A stretch of 64,000 bases of DNA. Origin: Halomonas urumqiensis. GTDB lineage: Bacteria > Pseudomonadota > Gammaproteobacteria > Pseudomonadales > Halomonadaceae. The position numbers and the translations under genes are program-made. This document shows, in pieces, positions 26,694 to 36,027 of the stretch. The stretch spans positions 1,116,001 to 1,180,000 of the forward strand of contig NZ_PYUD01000001.1 in assembly GCF_003028575.1 (NCBI RefSeq). Reading direction: 5' to 3'. Under the pieces are notes generated by a model, which did not search any database, was not told the DNA's origin, and was given only the letters and a program-made list of their open reading frames with translations. Every line of letters begins with the position of its first letter. Position 1 is the first letter of the stretch.

Positions 26694-29600
26694 ATGAAAG
26701 GCAGCGAGACTTCCTGTTGCGATGGCGGCTTGCCCGGTCAGGGCGTGAAGTGGCTATTGGCTTGTCTGGCCGTGCTGCTGATTGTCGCTGGGGGAATCGC
26801 CGAAGGGCAGGAGTCAAGGGGACAGGAGTCGTTGCCTGACGCTGATCGTGTGGAACAGCGCCTGGCGGAGTTGCAGCCGGAAGAGGGCGAGACTCCCAGC
26901 CGCGAACAGACGCGTCAGATCGAAACACTGGAGGCGACACGTGAGGGGCTTGAGCAGCTGTCCGAGATGGAGGAGCGACTCACCGCGTTGAATGAACGGG
27001 TCGACAGTGCACCCGCGGAGTTACTTCGCCTCAAGCGGGAACTTAGCGAGGAAGCGTCCCAGACCGCCGACCTCTCCTCGACGGGGCTCGATGACCTGCC
27101 ACTCGAAGAACTCGAGGAACGCCAACAGCAAGCGGTACAGGAGCTGCAGCGTCTGCAGGATCGTCTGGCGGAGGTCAATGCGCAATTACTCTCGGCCCAG
27201 ACTCTACCAGAGCGGGCCCAGCAAGAGATCGCCAATGCCATGCAGGAAGCGGAGCGCCTGCGGCGTGATCTCAACGAGAGCGGTGGTGAGGACGATAGTG
27301 ACAACCCTCGAGTGTGGCAGTTACAGGTAGAGCGGCGCCTTGCCGATCAGACTCTGCTGTATCATCAACGCGAACTTGCCACCAACACGCGGATGCGAGA
27401 GCTCAACCAGCAGCGCCGAGACCTGCTGACCCAGCAGATCGAGCGCCAGGAAAATGAGCTTGGGATGCTGCAGAGCGTGATCGAGCGCAAGCGGCGAATC
27501 GCTTCGGAGCAGGCGATTGCCGATGCGGCCCGCGACGACCCGATGATCCAGGCGGGACACCCGGTGGTGCAGCGTGCTCAGGAGAGGAATCAGGAGCTCA
27601 GCCTCGAGCTCTTGCAGATCAATGATCGCAGCAATGTGCTGGTGCGCGAGGGCTTGCAGGTCAGAAGCCAGCTTGATCAGGTGCGCCAGTTGCAGCGCAG
27701 TCTCAACGAGCAGATCAATGCCATCCGTGGCAGCCTGCTGCTGTCACGAATTCTCCGAGAGCAGCGACGTTCGTTGCCACAGGTGGTGTCCCGGCGCGAT
27801 CTCAAGGACGAGATCGCCGACCTGCGCTTGCGTCAGTTTGACCTGGTGCGTCAGCGTGACCAGCTGCGCGAGAGCGAGCGGCTGGCCGACCAGCGGCTCG
27901 AAGAAGCCGGCATCGACAGTAGCGAGCAACTCGTTGATTCCCTGTTGCGTCTCTTTCAGTCACGGCGCGAGCTGGTCGACCAGCTCGAGCAAGCCTATGG
28001 CACGCTGTTGTCAACTGCCATTGAACTACAGCTGAATCAGCAGCAACTGCTTGCTACGGCAGGCGAATTGCGTGCGACCATCGATGAACAGCTGTTCTGG
28101 ATTGCCAACACTCGCCCTCTCGATCTGGCCTGGGTTCGCCAGTTGCCAGCCAACCTGTTGCTGGAATGGCGCGAAGGGGAGTGGCGGGACGTTCTGCCGG
28201 TTCACTGGCGGGTGCCGGATGCCGGCGCCTTGGTCGGGGTGCCCATCCTTCTTGTCGTGGCCGGGTTGGTGTGGTGTCGCTCGCGCATCAAGGCACGGCT
28301 CGCCAGCCTGCATGAACAAATTGGCCGTTTGCACAGTGACAGCCAGAAGCACACGCCCCTTGCGGTTGCCCTCAATGCCTTGCTGGCGCTACCCGGGCCG
28401 TTGGCTCTGGTCGCCCTGGGGGGCGTGTTGGTGGCGGGAGGGACAGGCGTTGCACATGCCTTGGGACTTGCCCTGATGCAACTCGCCCTGGCATGGGCGG
28501 TGATTGCCCTGGCGCGTCGGCTGCTGGTTGCCGATGGTGTGGCCGCCCAGCACTTCTATTGGCCAGCGGGGTACGTGGCCAGACTGCGCTGGCTGTTGCT
28601 GTGGCTCGGTGTGGCGCTTGTACCGGTACTGTTGATTGCCACCCTTGCTCGAGATGCCGAGCTTGGTCTCAGCCAACGCCCAGTGGCACTCGCGTTGTTG
28701 GTGTGCGGCCTGATCAGCCTGAGTGTGGTGCTGGTACGCCTTATCCTTGCGCATACCCCGTATTTTGGGGTGAAGTTGTTTCGGCTGATATTTGGCCTGG
28801 CGATGGCGATGGTGCCGCTGGGGCTGATTGGCCTGATCGTTGCCGGCTACGAATACACGGCACTCAGTCTGGTGGCGCGTTTCGTCATCACGCTCTACCT
28901 GCTGGGGGGCTGGATACTGGTCGAGGCGGCGGTGGTGCGAGGACTTGCCGTGGCGGCTCGGCGACTGGCCTTCAAGCGGGCGCTGGCAAGGCGTCGTGCC
29001 CACGTGCAAGACGGCGCCGAAGGGGGTCCCGAGGTGGTCGAGGAGCCGCCGCTCGAGATGGATCAGATCAACCAGCAGTCACTAAGGCTCTCCAAGCTGA
29101 TTCTGATGATCGGCTTCGTGGTGCTTTTGTATCTTGTATGGGCGGACCTGCTTGCACTGCTTGGCTATCTCGACCAGGTGGCCATCTGGGAGGCTCCCGA
29201 GGGAGCAGAGGGCGACCTGGTTGCCGACACCCTGTCGGTGGCCGATATCTTCATGGGCCTGCTGATCTTCGTGCTCACCCTGATAATGGCGCGCAACCTG
29301 CCTGGGCTGCTCGAGGTGATGGTGCTGTCCCGCCTGGAGCTCAAGCAAGGCAGTGCTTACGCCATTACCTCGCTGCTTTCCTACACCATCATCGGCACTG
29401 GCCTGGTGGCGTCCCTTGGCACTCTTGGCGTGTCCTGGGACAAGCTGCAGTGGCTGGTGGCGGCATTGGGCGTCGGGCTTGGCTTCGGCTTGCAGGAGAT
29501 ATTCGCGAACTTCGTTTCAGGACTGATCATCCTGTTCGAACGCCCGGTGCGCATCGGCGATACCGTCACCCTCGGCAACCTCACCGGTACTGTCAGCAAG

Positions 29601-30155
29601 ATCCGTATTCGTGCCACCACGGTCACCGATTTCGACCGCAAGGAGATCATCATTCCCAACAAGACCTTCGTCACCGACCAACTGATCAACTGGTCGCTGT
29701 CGGATACGGTGACGCGAGTCGTGCTGACCTTTGGCGTGGCGTATGGGTCGGATCACCGGATGGTGCATCGCCTGCTTCGCCAGGCTGCTGACGAGAATCC
29801 CAGGGTGCTGGCCGACCCGGAACCTCAGGTGTTCTTCATGAACTATGCTGACAGCACGCTGGATTTCGAACTGCGCATCTTCGTCAATTCGCTTGGGGAT
29901 CGGCTGTTTGCCACCGACGAGATCAACTGCCGGGTCGGCGAGTTGTTCGAGCAACATGGCCTCGATATCGCCTTCAACCAGTTGGATGTCTGGCTACATC
30001 GCCCAGGGAGCGCGGATCGCAAGGTGCAGAGCGTGGCGCCCAACGCGCTTGCCCATGGCGACCAGGTGACCGCTCCGCACTACCCGCCACCGGGTAGTCG
30101 CGGAGATCCCGGTGATGTCGACGCTGGCGGCTCAGCCGATGGCGACGGGCGCTAG
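26694..30155 (+). CDS. mscK: Mechanosensitive channel MscK (KefA)
   Basis: A 1,153-residue protein with the MscK layout: signal or first helix (about 20-38), a large periplasmic coiled-coil domain (about 45-490), a row of membrane segments (about 510-900) and the MscS pore module near 905-1010 (GVGLGFGLQEIFANFVSGLI, then the beta-domain FERPVRIGDTVTLGNLTGTV). It releases solutes on hypo-osmotic shock, important for a halophile that accumulates compatible solutes. A TTG at 26691 abuts the ATG used here; the ribosome site is weak. The C-terminus carries an extra Gly/Asp-rich tail of about 40 residues. Confidence 0.92.
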   Translation: MKGSETSCCDGGLPGQGVKWLLACLAVLLIVAGGIAEGQESRGQESLPDADRVEQRLAELQPEEGETPSREQTRQIETLEATREGLEQLSEMEERLTALNERVDSAPAELLRLKRELSEEASQTADLSSTGLDDLPLEELEERQQQAVQELQRLQDRLAEVNAQLLSAQTLPERAQQEIANAMQEAERLRRDLNESGGEDDSDNPRVWQLQVERRLADQTLLYHQRELATNTRMRELNQQRRDLLTQQIERQENELGMLQSVIERKRRIASEQAIADAARDDPMIQAGHPVVQRAQERNQELSLELLQINDRSNVLVREGLQVRSQLDQVRQLQRSLNEQINAIRGSLLLSRILREQRRSLPQVVSRRDLKDEIADLRLRQFDLVRQRDQLRESERLADQRLEEAGIDSSEQLVDSLLRLFQSRRELVDQLEQAYGTLLSTAIELQLNQQQLLATAGELRATIDEQLFWIANTRPLDLAWVRQLPANLLLEWREGEWRDVLPVHWRVPDAGALVGVPILLVVAGLVWCRSRIKARLASLHEQIGRLHSDSQKHTPLAVALNALLALPGPLALVALGGVLVAGGTGVAHALGLALMQLALAWAVIALARRLLVADGVAAQHFYWPAGYVARLRWLLLWLGVALVPVLLIATLARDAELGLSQRPVALALLVCGLISLSVVLVRLILAHTPYFGVKLFRLIFGLAMAMVPLGLIGLIVAGYEYTALSLVARFVITLYLLGGWILVEAAVVRGLAVAARRLAFKRALARRRAHVQDGAEGGPEVVEEPPLEMDQINQQSLRLSKLILMIGFVVLLYLVWADLLALLGYLDQVAIWEAPEGAEGDLVADTLSVADIFMGLLIFVLTLIMARNLPGLLEVMVLSRLELKQGSAYAITSLLSYTIIGTGLVASLGTLGVSWDKLQWLVAALGVGLGFGLQEIFANFVSGLIILFERPVRIGDTVTLGNLTGTVSKIRIRATTVTDFDRKEIIIPNKTFVTDQLINWSLSDTVTRVVLTFGVAYGSDHRMVHRLLRQAADENPRVLADPEPQVFFMNYADSTLDFELRIFVNSLGDRLFATDEINCRVGELFEQHGLDIAFNQLDVWLHRPGSADRKVQSVAPNALAHGDQVTAPHYPPPGSRGDPGDVDAGGSADGDGR

Positions 30156-30231
30156 GCGCCTGTCGGACTCCACGCTGACCGACGATGAAGACCGGTCTTT
30201 CTATCAATGACAGCCATTCAATCTCAAGGCT

Positions 30232-30996
30232 TCACCCGCGCACCGCATGCAGCAGGAACTCCCGGTTGCCGTCACCGCCAAGCAGCGGGCTCTCCTGCCA
30301 GTGCAGGATTCTCAGTCCATGTGACGCGCAGCAGTCGCGAATACGCGCTTCCACGTCGGCATGGCGGCTGGGGTCAGTCACCAGCCCGCGTGAATTGACG
30401 CCGTCAGGGCCGACTTCGAACTGCGGTTTGACGAGGCTGGCAAGTTGCCCACCGGCGGCCAGCAGCGAGGCCAACTGTGGCAGGATCAGGGTCTGGGAAA
30501 TGAACGAGACATCCATCACCGCGACATCCGGCCCCGTGGCTCCCTGCTCGGCAAGCGCCGCATGAAGCCTTGGATCGTTTGCCAGTGCCCGGGCATTCAG
30601 CCCTTCCAGGCACGTCACTCGAGGGTCCTCGCGCAGGGTCTGGTCGAGTTGGCCATGGCCGACTTCCACGCCGATCACGTGACGGGCGCCGAAACACAGG
30701 GCGCAGTCGGTGAATCCGCCAGTGGATTGCCCGACATCCAGCACCAACGATCGATCGAGGGTCAACGAGAGTGCCTGGAGCAGCGCTTCCAGCTTGAGTC
30801 CGGCACGTGAGACATAGCGCTCCTCAGGGTCTTCCTCCACGCGGAAATGCGCCTCCTCGGGCCACTTCTCCCCCGGCTTGGTCAGAACCCGGCCATCCTC
30901 GGCCAGCCGCACGCGTTGATGGCGAATCAGGCGCTGCGCGCGAGTGCGCGAACGGGCCAGACCTTGGGTGACGAGCAACTGGTCGAGGCGAGGCAT
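30232..30996 (-). CDS. tlyA: TlyA-family rRNA 2'-O-methyltransferase
   Basis: A 254-residue protein with an N-terminal S4 RNA-binding domain (residues 1-60, RLDQLLVTQGLARSRTRAQRLI) and an FtsJ-like methyltransferase domain (about 60-240). The SAM site is LVLDVGQSTGGFTDCAL; MDVSFIS and LVKPQFEVG are TlyA signatures. TlyA proteins methylate ribose in 16S and/or 23S rRNA and were also called hemolysins. Gene stands alone, divergent from the AbrB-type transporter at 31141. Confidence 0.88.
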   Translation of the reverse strand: MPRLDQLLVTQGLARSRTRAQRLIRHQRVRLAEDGRVLTKPGEKWPEEAHFRVEEDPEERYVSRAGLKLEALLQALSLTLDRSLVLDVGQSTGGFTDCALCFGARHVIGVEVGHGQLDQTLREDPRVTCLEGLNARALANDPRLHAALAEQGATGPDVAVMDVSFISQTLILPQLASLLAAGGQLASLVKPQFEVGPDGVNSRGLVTDPSRHADVEARIRDCCASHGLRILHWQESPLLGGDGNREFLLHAVRG

Positions 30997-31075
30997 CGGG
31001 CTTCCGGTAACGTGGAGAACGAGGATGGCGACTGCTTTATCGGGTGCCAGTATACCGGTGCCGGGCGTATCTCGC

Positions 31076-31103
31076 TTTCCATCCTCACCGGGTGTGGGAT
31101 AAT
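31076..31103 (+). promoter_or_regulatory. Probable promoter of the AbrB-type transporter
   Basis: TTTCCA (31076-31081), a 16-base gap and GATAAT (31098-31103) lie about 38 bases before the GTG start at 31141. AAGGGG at 31128-31133 is a fitting ribosome site. Sequence match only. Confidence 0.45.
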
Positions 31104-31140
31104 GGGAACATTGTTAGCGGGTTAATCAAGGGGCAGGGGA

Positions 31141-32172
31141 GTGAAGCGGATTCAAGGCAAGGCGCTTGCCAGGTCGCTCGGTATAGGCGCACTGGGGGGG
31201 CTGATCTTTCAGCTGACTGGCTTGCCGCTTGCCTGGATGCTCGGCCCGCTGGTCGCCAACCTGATTGTCTCGGCGCGAGGCGTGGATGTACGCGTGCCAG
31301 AGCCACTGCGTGAGCTGTTTCTCGGGGTGCTGGGATTGGTGCTTGGCAGCCAAGTGACACCACAATTGGCCGAGCGGATGCTTGACTGGCCGGTGTCCGC
31401 CGCCTTGCTGCTGATTGGCGTGGCGTTGTCCACCGCTGCCGCCGCCGCGTGGTATCGGCGTTGTGGTTTCGACTCGATCAGTGCCTGGTTCGCATCGGCC
31501 CCAGGTGCCATGACCGCGATGATCCTGATGGGCGAGAAGGGCGGTGGCGACCCCCAGCGCATTGCCATTGCCCAGTCGCTGCGCATCATTCTGGTGGTGT
31601 TGTGGTTGCCACCACTGTTCTGGCTATGGGAAGGAGGTGCCGACTCCGGTCTCGATTCCCTGCAAGTGCCGCCGGCCCACTTGTGGATGTTGTTGGCCAT
31701 CCCACTGTTATTGCCCGTGGGGCGCTGGATGCGCCTGCCGAGTCCCTCGCTTCTGGCACCGCTGGCTTTTGCGGCCCTGCTATCCGCGAGTGGCGTTGCC
31801 ACCTTTCAACTGCCGGACTGGGGGCTGAACCTGATGTTGTGGGTGCTGGGTAGCGCCATCGGTTCACGCTTCAAGGGACTTTCCCGTGCGCGCTTTGGAC
31901 GTTATGTCTTCGAGGCGGCGGTGGCGACGTTGCTGGCGCTCGTGGTGCTCGGCGTATTCGCCGAACTGATTCATCAGCTACTCGGGGTGCCGCGCGATGT
32001 CGCGCTGCTTGCGCTGGCGCCAGGGGGCATCGGCGAGATGGCGATCCTGGCCGTGGCGCTGGATCTCGATCCGGTGTTCGTGGCATTTCATCATCTGTTG
32101 CGGATGGTCACGCTGATGGTGTTCGCGCCGTTCTGGGCAGGCTGGTTGATCCGCCGTCATGGCGGCGGGTGA
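31141..32172 (+). CDS. AbrB/AmoA family membrane transporter
   Basis: A 343-residue inner-membrane protein of the AbrB (PF05145) family, not the DNA-binding AbrB. It has about nine to ten hydrophobic segments and the duplicated GLPLAWMLGPLVANL / LLALAPGGIGEMAILA motifs. The related Pseudomonas AmoA was linked to ammonium or monooxygenase regulation, but the substrate is not known. Start is GTG 31141, with AAGGGG 7 bases upstream. It converges with the ATP-grasp/papain-like operon. Confidence 0.8.
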   Translation: MKRIQGKALARSLGIGALGGLIFQLTGLPLAWMLGPLVANLIVSARGVDVRVPEPLRELFLGVLGLVLGSQVTPQLAERMLDWPVSAALLLIGVALSTAAAAAWYRRCGFDSISAWFASAPGAMTAMILMGEKGGGDPQRIAIAQSLRIILVVLWLPPLFWLWEGGADSGLDSLQVPPAHLWMLLAIPLLLPVGRWMRLPSPSLLAPLAFAALLSASGVATFQLPDWGLNLMLWVLGSAIGSRFKGLSRARFGRYVFEAAVATLLALVVLGVFAELIHQLLGVPRDVALLALAPGGIGEMAILAVALDLDPVFVAFHHLLRMVTLMVFAPFWAGWLIRRHGGG

Positions 32173-32207
32173 GCGTGAGTCATGCAGACGCGTTGCCGAA
32201 ACGGGAA

Positions 32208-32238
32208 GCGCCCACTCCACGTCAGTGGATGCGGGCGC
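32208..32238. terminator. Hairpin between converging genes
   Basis: GCGCCC-AC-TCCAC (32208-32220), loop GTCA, GTGGA-TGC-GGGCGC (32225-32238) form an imperfect 11-pair stem. It lies between the AbrB-type gene and the 678-codon gene, which converge. There is no T-run, so factor-dependent termination or mRNA end protection is as likely as intrinsic termination. Confidence 0.4.
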
Positions 32239-32281
32239 AGGTCGAAACGCAAAGGTGTGGTCAGGGGGGCTGAATGAAGCG

Positions 32282-34318
32282 CTAAAGTCCTTGATCGGCT
32301 TGCAGGTCGGTGGGGGGAACGCGGTCTGCCCCCCAGCTGCGATGGATATAGCCGGTGACACGGTCGAGCTCTTCCTGGGTGATCTCGGCAAGCTCCCCAC
32401 GCTCCAGCGGATCGTAATGGAAGATATAGAGTCGTGACGCGAACTGCTCGAAGGGCAGGGAGGCCTCGCCCGAGCGTTCACCGTTGCCGGCGGTACTCAC
32501 CTTTACCTCCTCGCCCCAATCCTGGCCGCTGTCGTTGTTGGGGTTGTAGAAGTACACCCGCATGACATCCGAGGGGTCAAGAGAGACCCGTAGCACGGTG
32601 ATGGCATGCCAGCCAATGAAGCGCGCCGCGCTGTCGGTGACGGCGATGCCCGCCGGCTGCGGGTGAATCAGCGGCTGGTTGCCGTTGTAGTACGGATGAT
32701 AACTGGCATAGAAGTGGCGCAGGAAATCATCCAGATCATCGAGCTGGCCGCTGGCCACATCGACATTGATGCGAAATCCGCGTCCCGACCACCAGCCATG
32801 AAACTCTGGATTGACCCAGCGGTGCGGGTCGCCTTCACGATCGACACAGCGCCGCCCCATCTCGGCGTAGATGCGGTCGAGGTGGGGCACCACGATCAGT
32901 GAGACCGGGTCGAGATCCATGGGTAGGCTTTGTGCCACGCCGCCGATGCTCTCCATGGAAGAGATCGGCTGACCCTCGAAATGCATGATGATTTCGTCAT
33001 CGCGTGCCGCCCAGGCAACCATCTGTAGAAGATAGTCGGGGTCGTTGTAGGCCCACATCGACAGCGCCCTTGCCGATTGGCAGGTGGGGTTGTTGCCCTG
33101 GCCGACGCCCAGTGGTTGGCCGAGCATGCACATCACCCCTTCCAGCAGGCGCGCGCGCGGAGATATGGCTTCCCCGAAGGCCAGGTTGAGTCGTGCCTCT
33201 GACCATTCCGATAGCGTCAGCCCCAGTTGGCGCCACATGGCTGGTGCGACAGGCGGCTGGTAGAGGATGCCACGCTCGAGCATCAGCGACAGGCCATAGA
33301 CGGCCTGGGGGGTCGCCGGATGGACACCGCCGCGAATCAGCGCGGACACCAGTTCGCGATAGCACAGCAGGCAATCACGCCCTGTGGAAGAGAGTCCCAG
33401 GGCCTCGGCCAGCAGGTGATCACTGTGATCGAGCAGATGACGCAGCAGTACCGGATGGTAGGCCGATACCAGCCCGGTATCGTGCATGGCGCGGGCAAAG
33501 CCTGTGGCCTCACCCTGCAGTGCGGCCGAATCCATGCTCGAGAGTCGTTCCCGGTATACCACGATGCCAGGATCTTCTCGGCAAGCTCGGGTAGGCCCGA
33601 ACAGCGAGCTGACCAGGCGGTCGGCTCCCTGGCCGCTGGCGCCCAGGTCGATCTCGGGGTTGGCCTGGCAGATGGCGATCTGAGTGATCATCTGTTTCAC
33701 CGGCTCCACCTGGATGGGCCGCTGCTGCAGAATCCGCCAGATCTCGTCGATGAGGCGGTCGATGATGTGTTCATACCCGATACGTTCGGCCAGATGGCGG
33801 AACAGGTGGCGGGGCACCTGCGCCAGGCGGCCTTGGGTTTCGCGCTCGGCTTCGCTTGGTGCGCCAAACAGCAACCACAGGTTCAGAGCCATCACCTGGG
33901 TCAGGTAGTGATGGGCCTGCTCCGCCGAGATCAAGGCGTGCGGGTAATCACCCTTGGCCACGGCGACGAGCCTAAGCTCGCTGAGCGCTTCAATGACCAC
34001 GGTGTTGGGGTCGGCGCTCTTCAGCGCATGGGTGGTCAGGGAGGGAACCAGGTATTGCGGTGTGGCCCAGTCGGAACCGAGAAACACACCCGCATCCTCA
34101 AGGCGTTGGCTGCGCTCGTCTAGCGCGGCACAACCACCTTCCTGCATCAACACTCGCCGGGCAGTATCCAGCACCCTCGGCAGCTTGCCCGGCTTGGCGA
34201 AGTCGCGTGCGTCGTAGAGCAGGTTGATGGCGTCATCGAGTTTCTTGAGCAGGCCAGCGAGCTTGTCGCTGGCTGCCGGCGCATCATTACTGCTTGTCGT
34301 GTCACGTGGCGTCGTCAC
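32282..34318 (-). CDS. Unrecognised 678-residue protein with papain-like C-terminal pattern
   Basis: I do not recognise this family by name. The first 390 residues look all-helical (KLAGLLKKLDDAINLLYDAR near 19-38) with no signal or membrane segment, so it is cytoplasmic. Residues 404-422 read GVGQGNNPTCQSARALSMW, close to the papain QGSCGSCWAFS block with Gln407 and Cys413 at the same six-residue spacing. GWHAITVLRV puts His571 on a strand, followed by VYFYNPNNDSGQDWG with Asn592 (or 594/595) and Trp601-Gly602, as around the papain His and Asn. I infer a cysteine peptidase, transpeptidase or transglutaminase-like fold. Start is GTG 34318, with AAGGAG 6 bases upstream. It follows the ATP-grasp gene by 46 bases. 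Confidence 0.7.
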   Translation of the reverse strand: MTTPRDTTSSNDAPAASDKLAGLLKKLDDAINLLYDARDFAKPGKLPRVLDTARRVLMQEGGCAALDERSQRLEDAGVFLGSDWATPQYLVPSLTTHALKSADPNTVVIEALSELRLVAVAKGDYPHALISAEQAHHYLTQVMALNLWLLFGAPSEAERETQGRLAQVPRHLFRHLAERIGYEHIIDRLIDEIWRILQQRPIQVEPVKQMITQIAICQANPEIDLGASGQGADRLVSSLFGPTRACREDPGIVVYRERLSSMDSAALQGEATGFARAMHDTGLVSAYHPVLLRHLLDHSDHLLAEALGLSSTGRDCLLCYRELVSALIRGGVHPATPQAVYGLSLMLERGILYQPPVAPAMWRQLGLTLSEWSEARLNLAFGEAISPRARLLEGVMCMLGQPLGVGQGNNPTCQSARALSMWAYNDPDYLLQMVAWAARDDEIIMHFEGQPISSMESIGGVAQSLPMDLDPVSLIVVPHLDRIYAEMGRRCVDREGDPHRWVNPEFHGWWSGRGFRINVDVASGQLDDLDDFLRHFYASYHPYYNGNQPLIHPQPAGIAVTDSAARFIGWHAITVLRVSLDPSDVMRVYFYNPNNDSGQDWGEEVKVSTAGNGERSGEASLPFEQFASRLYIFHYDPLERGELAEITQEELDRVTGYIHRSWGADRVPPTDLQADQGL

Positions 34319-34364
34319 GCAGACTCCTTGTCTTCAAGCTGTCACGTTCTTTATGACGCCTGTA

Positions 34365-35588
34365 TTAGACATAGAAATCAAGCTCTTCCATATGCTTGAG
34401 CAGTTCCTTCATGCGCGCCGCCTCATCGCCCTTGAAGTAGATCAGCCCCCAGTGGGTGCCGAAGGCGGTGCGTTTGGTCACGGTTTCCTCGAGCGGCGGC
34501 GTCAGTTCGTGGGACTCGAAGTACGGGTCGTCCTCGACCTCTTCCGGGATCTCCAGCTTGCTGACCACGCGGCGGCGGGGATAGACGCCGAAACAACCGG
34601 CGAAACCATCGGCATCGACCACTTCCTTGGGGAAGAAGGCGCTGACTTCCTCAGAAGTCGTCTTGGGATCGAATACCAGAATGGACGCCTGGTAGGCGTT
34701 GAAGCCATAGACGCGCTCGAGCAGTTCGAAGACCTTGAAGCCCGGTGGACGATAGGCCACCTCGCCGAAGTACATTTCGCCATCACTGGTGACGAAGTAT
34801 TCCGGGTGAATCAGGCCGAATTCGATATCGAATGTCTTGATCAGTTTCTCGATCTGCGCGGTGATCTGCTTCCTGTAGTGCTCGAGCTCCGGAGAGGCAG
34901 GCACGAATACCGAGTAGCCGAGGGTCACGTATTCGGAGATATTCAGGAAGGCGATCTTGCCGTTGTGGATCCAGGCCTCCACGGCGAACTCCCACCCATC
35001 CAGGTGCGATTCCATCAGCACCGGGAATTCCTCGTCGGGAATGGTATCGACCTCGTCGGGGGTGCGGATCACCCGGTGGCCAAGGCAGCCAGCCTTGTCG
35101 AAGGCCTTGAGGTGGATCGGGTCGTTGGGGTCGCCGTCGAGCTTGAGCAGGGTCTGGTTGACCCGCTTGAGGAAGCGCACCACATCTTCCTTGTCATGGG
35201 CTTCCTCGAAGATACCCACGCGGATCCCGCCAAGCTGCGCACGCCGCTTCATCAGCGCCTTGTCACGCAGCAGCAGTGATTGCCCGTAGAGTCGCGGGTT
35301 GTCGAGCAGCACCGAGTTGATGGCACCAGCCCACTCCACGGTTTCCTCGAACAATGGAATCGACACGTCCACTCCCATGTCACGCAGGGTCTCGGCGATC
35401 TCCATGGAGCGGTCATTGAGGCGCTCGAAGTTCCACGGCACGTAGGGGATATCGTGCTTCTGGCAATACTCTTCCGCCCATTCCGGGGCGACCACTACGT
35501 AGCGTCGATCGAAGTTCTCGGCAGCTTCGATGGCATTCAGGCTCCAGCCCAGCAGAGCGATATAGCCCTTGTTCGGATCCTTCTTCAT
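34365..35588 (-). CDS. ATP-grasp family ligase
   Basis: A 407-residue cytoplasmic protein. N-terminal part (1-110) resembles the pre-ATP-grasp fold (GYIALLGWSLNAIEAAE). The central part carries ATP-grasp features: VLMESHLDGWEFAVEAWIHNG and, further on, FGLIHPEYFV and MYFGEVAYRPPG, where Glu and Arg would bind Mg-ATP. Such enzymes join a carboxylate to an amine or thiol through an acyl phosphate. CTGGAGG lies 7 bases before the ATG. It heads a two-gene operon with the papain-like protein gene and is divergent from ffs. Substrates are unknown; a peptide-like product is suggested by the partner but is inference. Confidence 0.85.
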   Translation of the reverse strand: MKKDPNKGYIALLGWSLNAIEAAENFDRRYVVVAPEWAEEYCQKHDIPYVPWNFERLNDRSMEIAETLRDMGVDVSIPLFEETVEWAGAINSVLLDNPRLYGQSLLLRDKALMKRRAQLGGIRVGIFEEAHDKEDVVRFLKRVNQTLLKLDGDPNDPIHLKAFDKAGCLGHRVIRTPDEVDTIPDEEFPVLMESHLDGWEFAVEAWIHNGKIAFLNISEYVTLGYSVFVPASPELEHYRKQITAQIEKLIKTFDIEFGLIHPEYFVTSDGEMYFGEVAYRPPGFKVFELLERVYGFNAYQASILVFDPKTTSEEVSAFFPKEVVDADGFAGCFGVYPRRRVVSKLEIPEEVEDDPYFESHELTPPLEETVTKRTAFGTHWGLIYFKGDEAARMKELLKHMEELDFYV

Positions 35589-35718
35589 GGTACGCCTCCA
35601 GATGTAGGCAATGAGTGAAACTCCCTGACGCGAGAGAGCGTTACGAAAGGAAGTGGGTATTCACCTACCATACACGACATCGCTTGCGGCTTCATCCGGG
35701 TACCGTGCTACAGCGGCC

Positions 35719-35747
35719 TTGCTGACCAACGGTGGCGCTGGTATAGT
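35719..35747 (+). promoter_or_regulatory. Probable promoter of ffs
   Basis: TTGCTG (35719-35724), 17 bases, then TATAGT (35742-35747) make a good sigma-70 promoter. The start would be near 35754, leaving about 83 bases of leader before the mature 4.5S RNA, which would need 5' processing. No nearer promoter is evident. It shares the divergent region with the ATP-grasp gene. Confidence 0.55.
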
Positions 35748-35837
35748 GCCTTCGCACTCGGCAATGCATTGTTATGCAACGCATTGAAAACGCTGAGTTC
35801 AGTATGGGTTTCGAGCATATCGCCCACGCTGTGCAGT

Positions 35838-35949
35838 GGTGGCCCCGTCGGTCCTCCCGCAACGCTAAACCGCAAACCCCGCCAGGCCCGGAAGGGAGCA
35901 ACGGTAGTGGTGGACGCGTGTGCCGGGATGTGGCTGTCGGGGCCGCCTC
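35838..35949 (+). ncRNA. ffs: 4.5S RNA of the signal recognition particle
   Basis: The segment has the bacterial SRP RNA features: TCCTCCCGCAACGCTA near the 5' side, the domain IV apical loop AGGCCCGGAAGGGAGCAAC near 35884-35902, and GACGCGTGTGCCGGGATGTG, nearly identical to E. coli. Ends GGTGGCCCC and GGGGCCGCC pair to close the hairpin, giving about 112 bases, the normal length. The RNA binds Ffh and targets membrane proteins to the translocon. Ends are accurate to a few bases. Apparent reading frames across it are chance. Confidence 0.95.
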
Positions 35950-36027
35950 CATTTCGGATGCCCATCGATTCTCTTTCAAGCACGTCATCCCCCAGTGCGT
36001 CATCATCGTTTTTTCAGAGCACTGTGT

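Noticed and set aside
30188-30199. Palindrome AAGACCGGTCTT after mscK as a terminator
   Set aside because: It is perfectly symmetrical with no loop, and no T-run follows, so it cannot fold as a normal terminator.
34224-35279. 351-codon plus-strand frame opposite the ATP-grasp gene
   Set aside because: The minus-strand frame has ATP-grasp motifs and a good ribosome site; this one is a compositional shadow.
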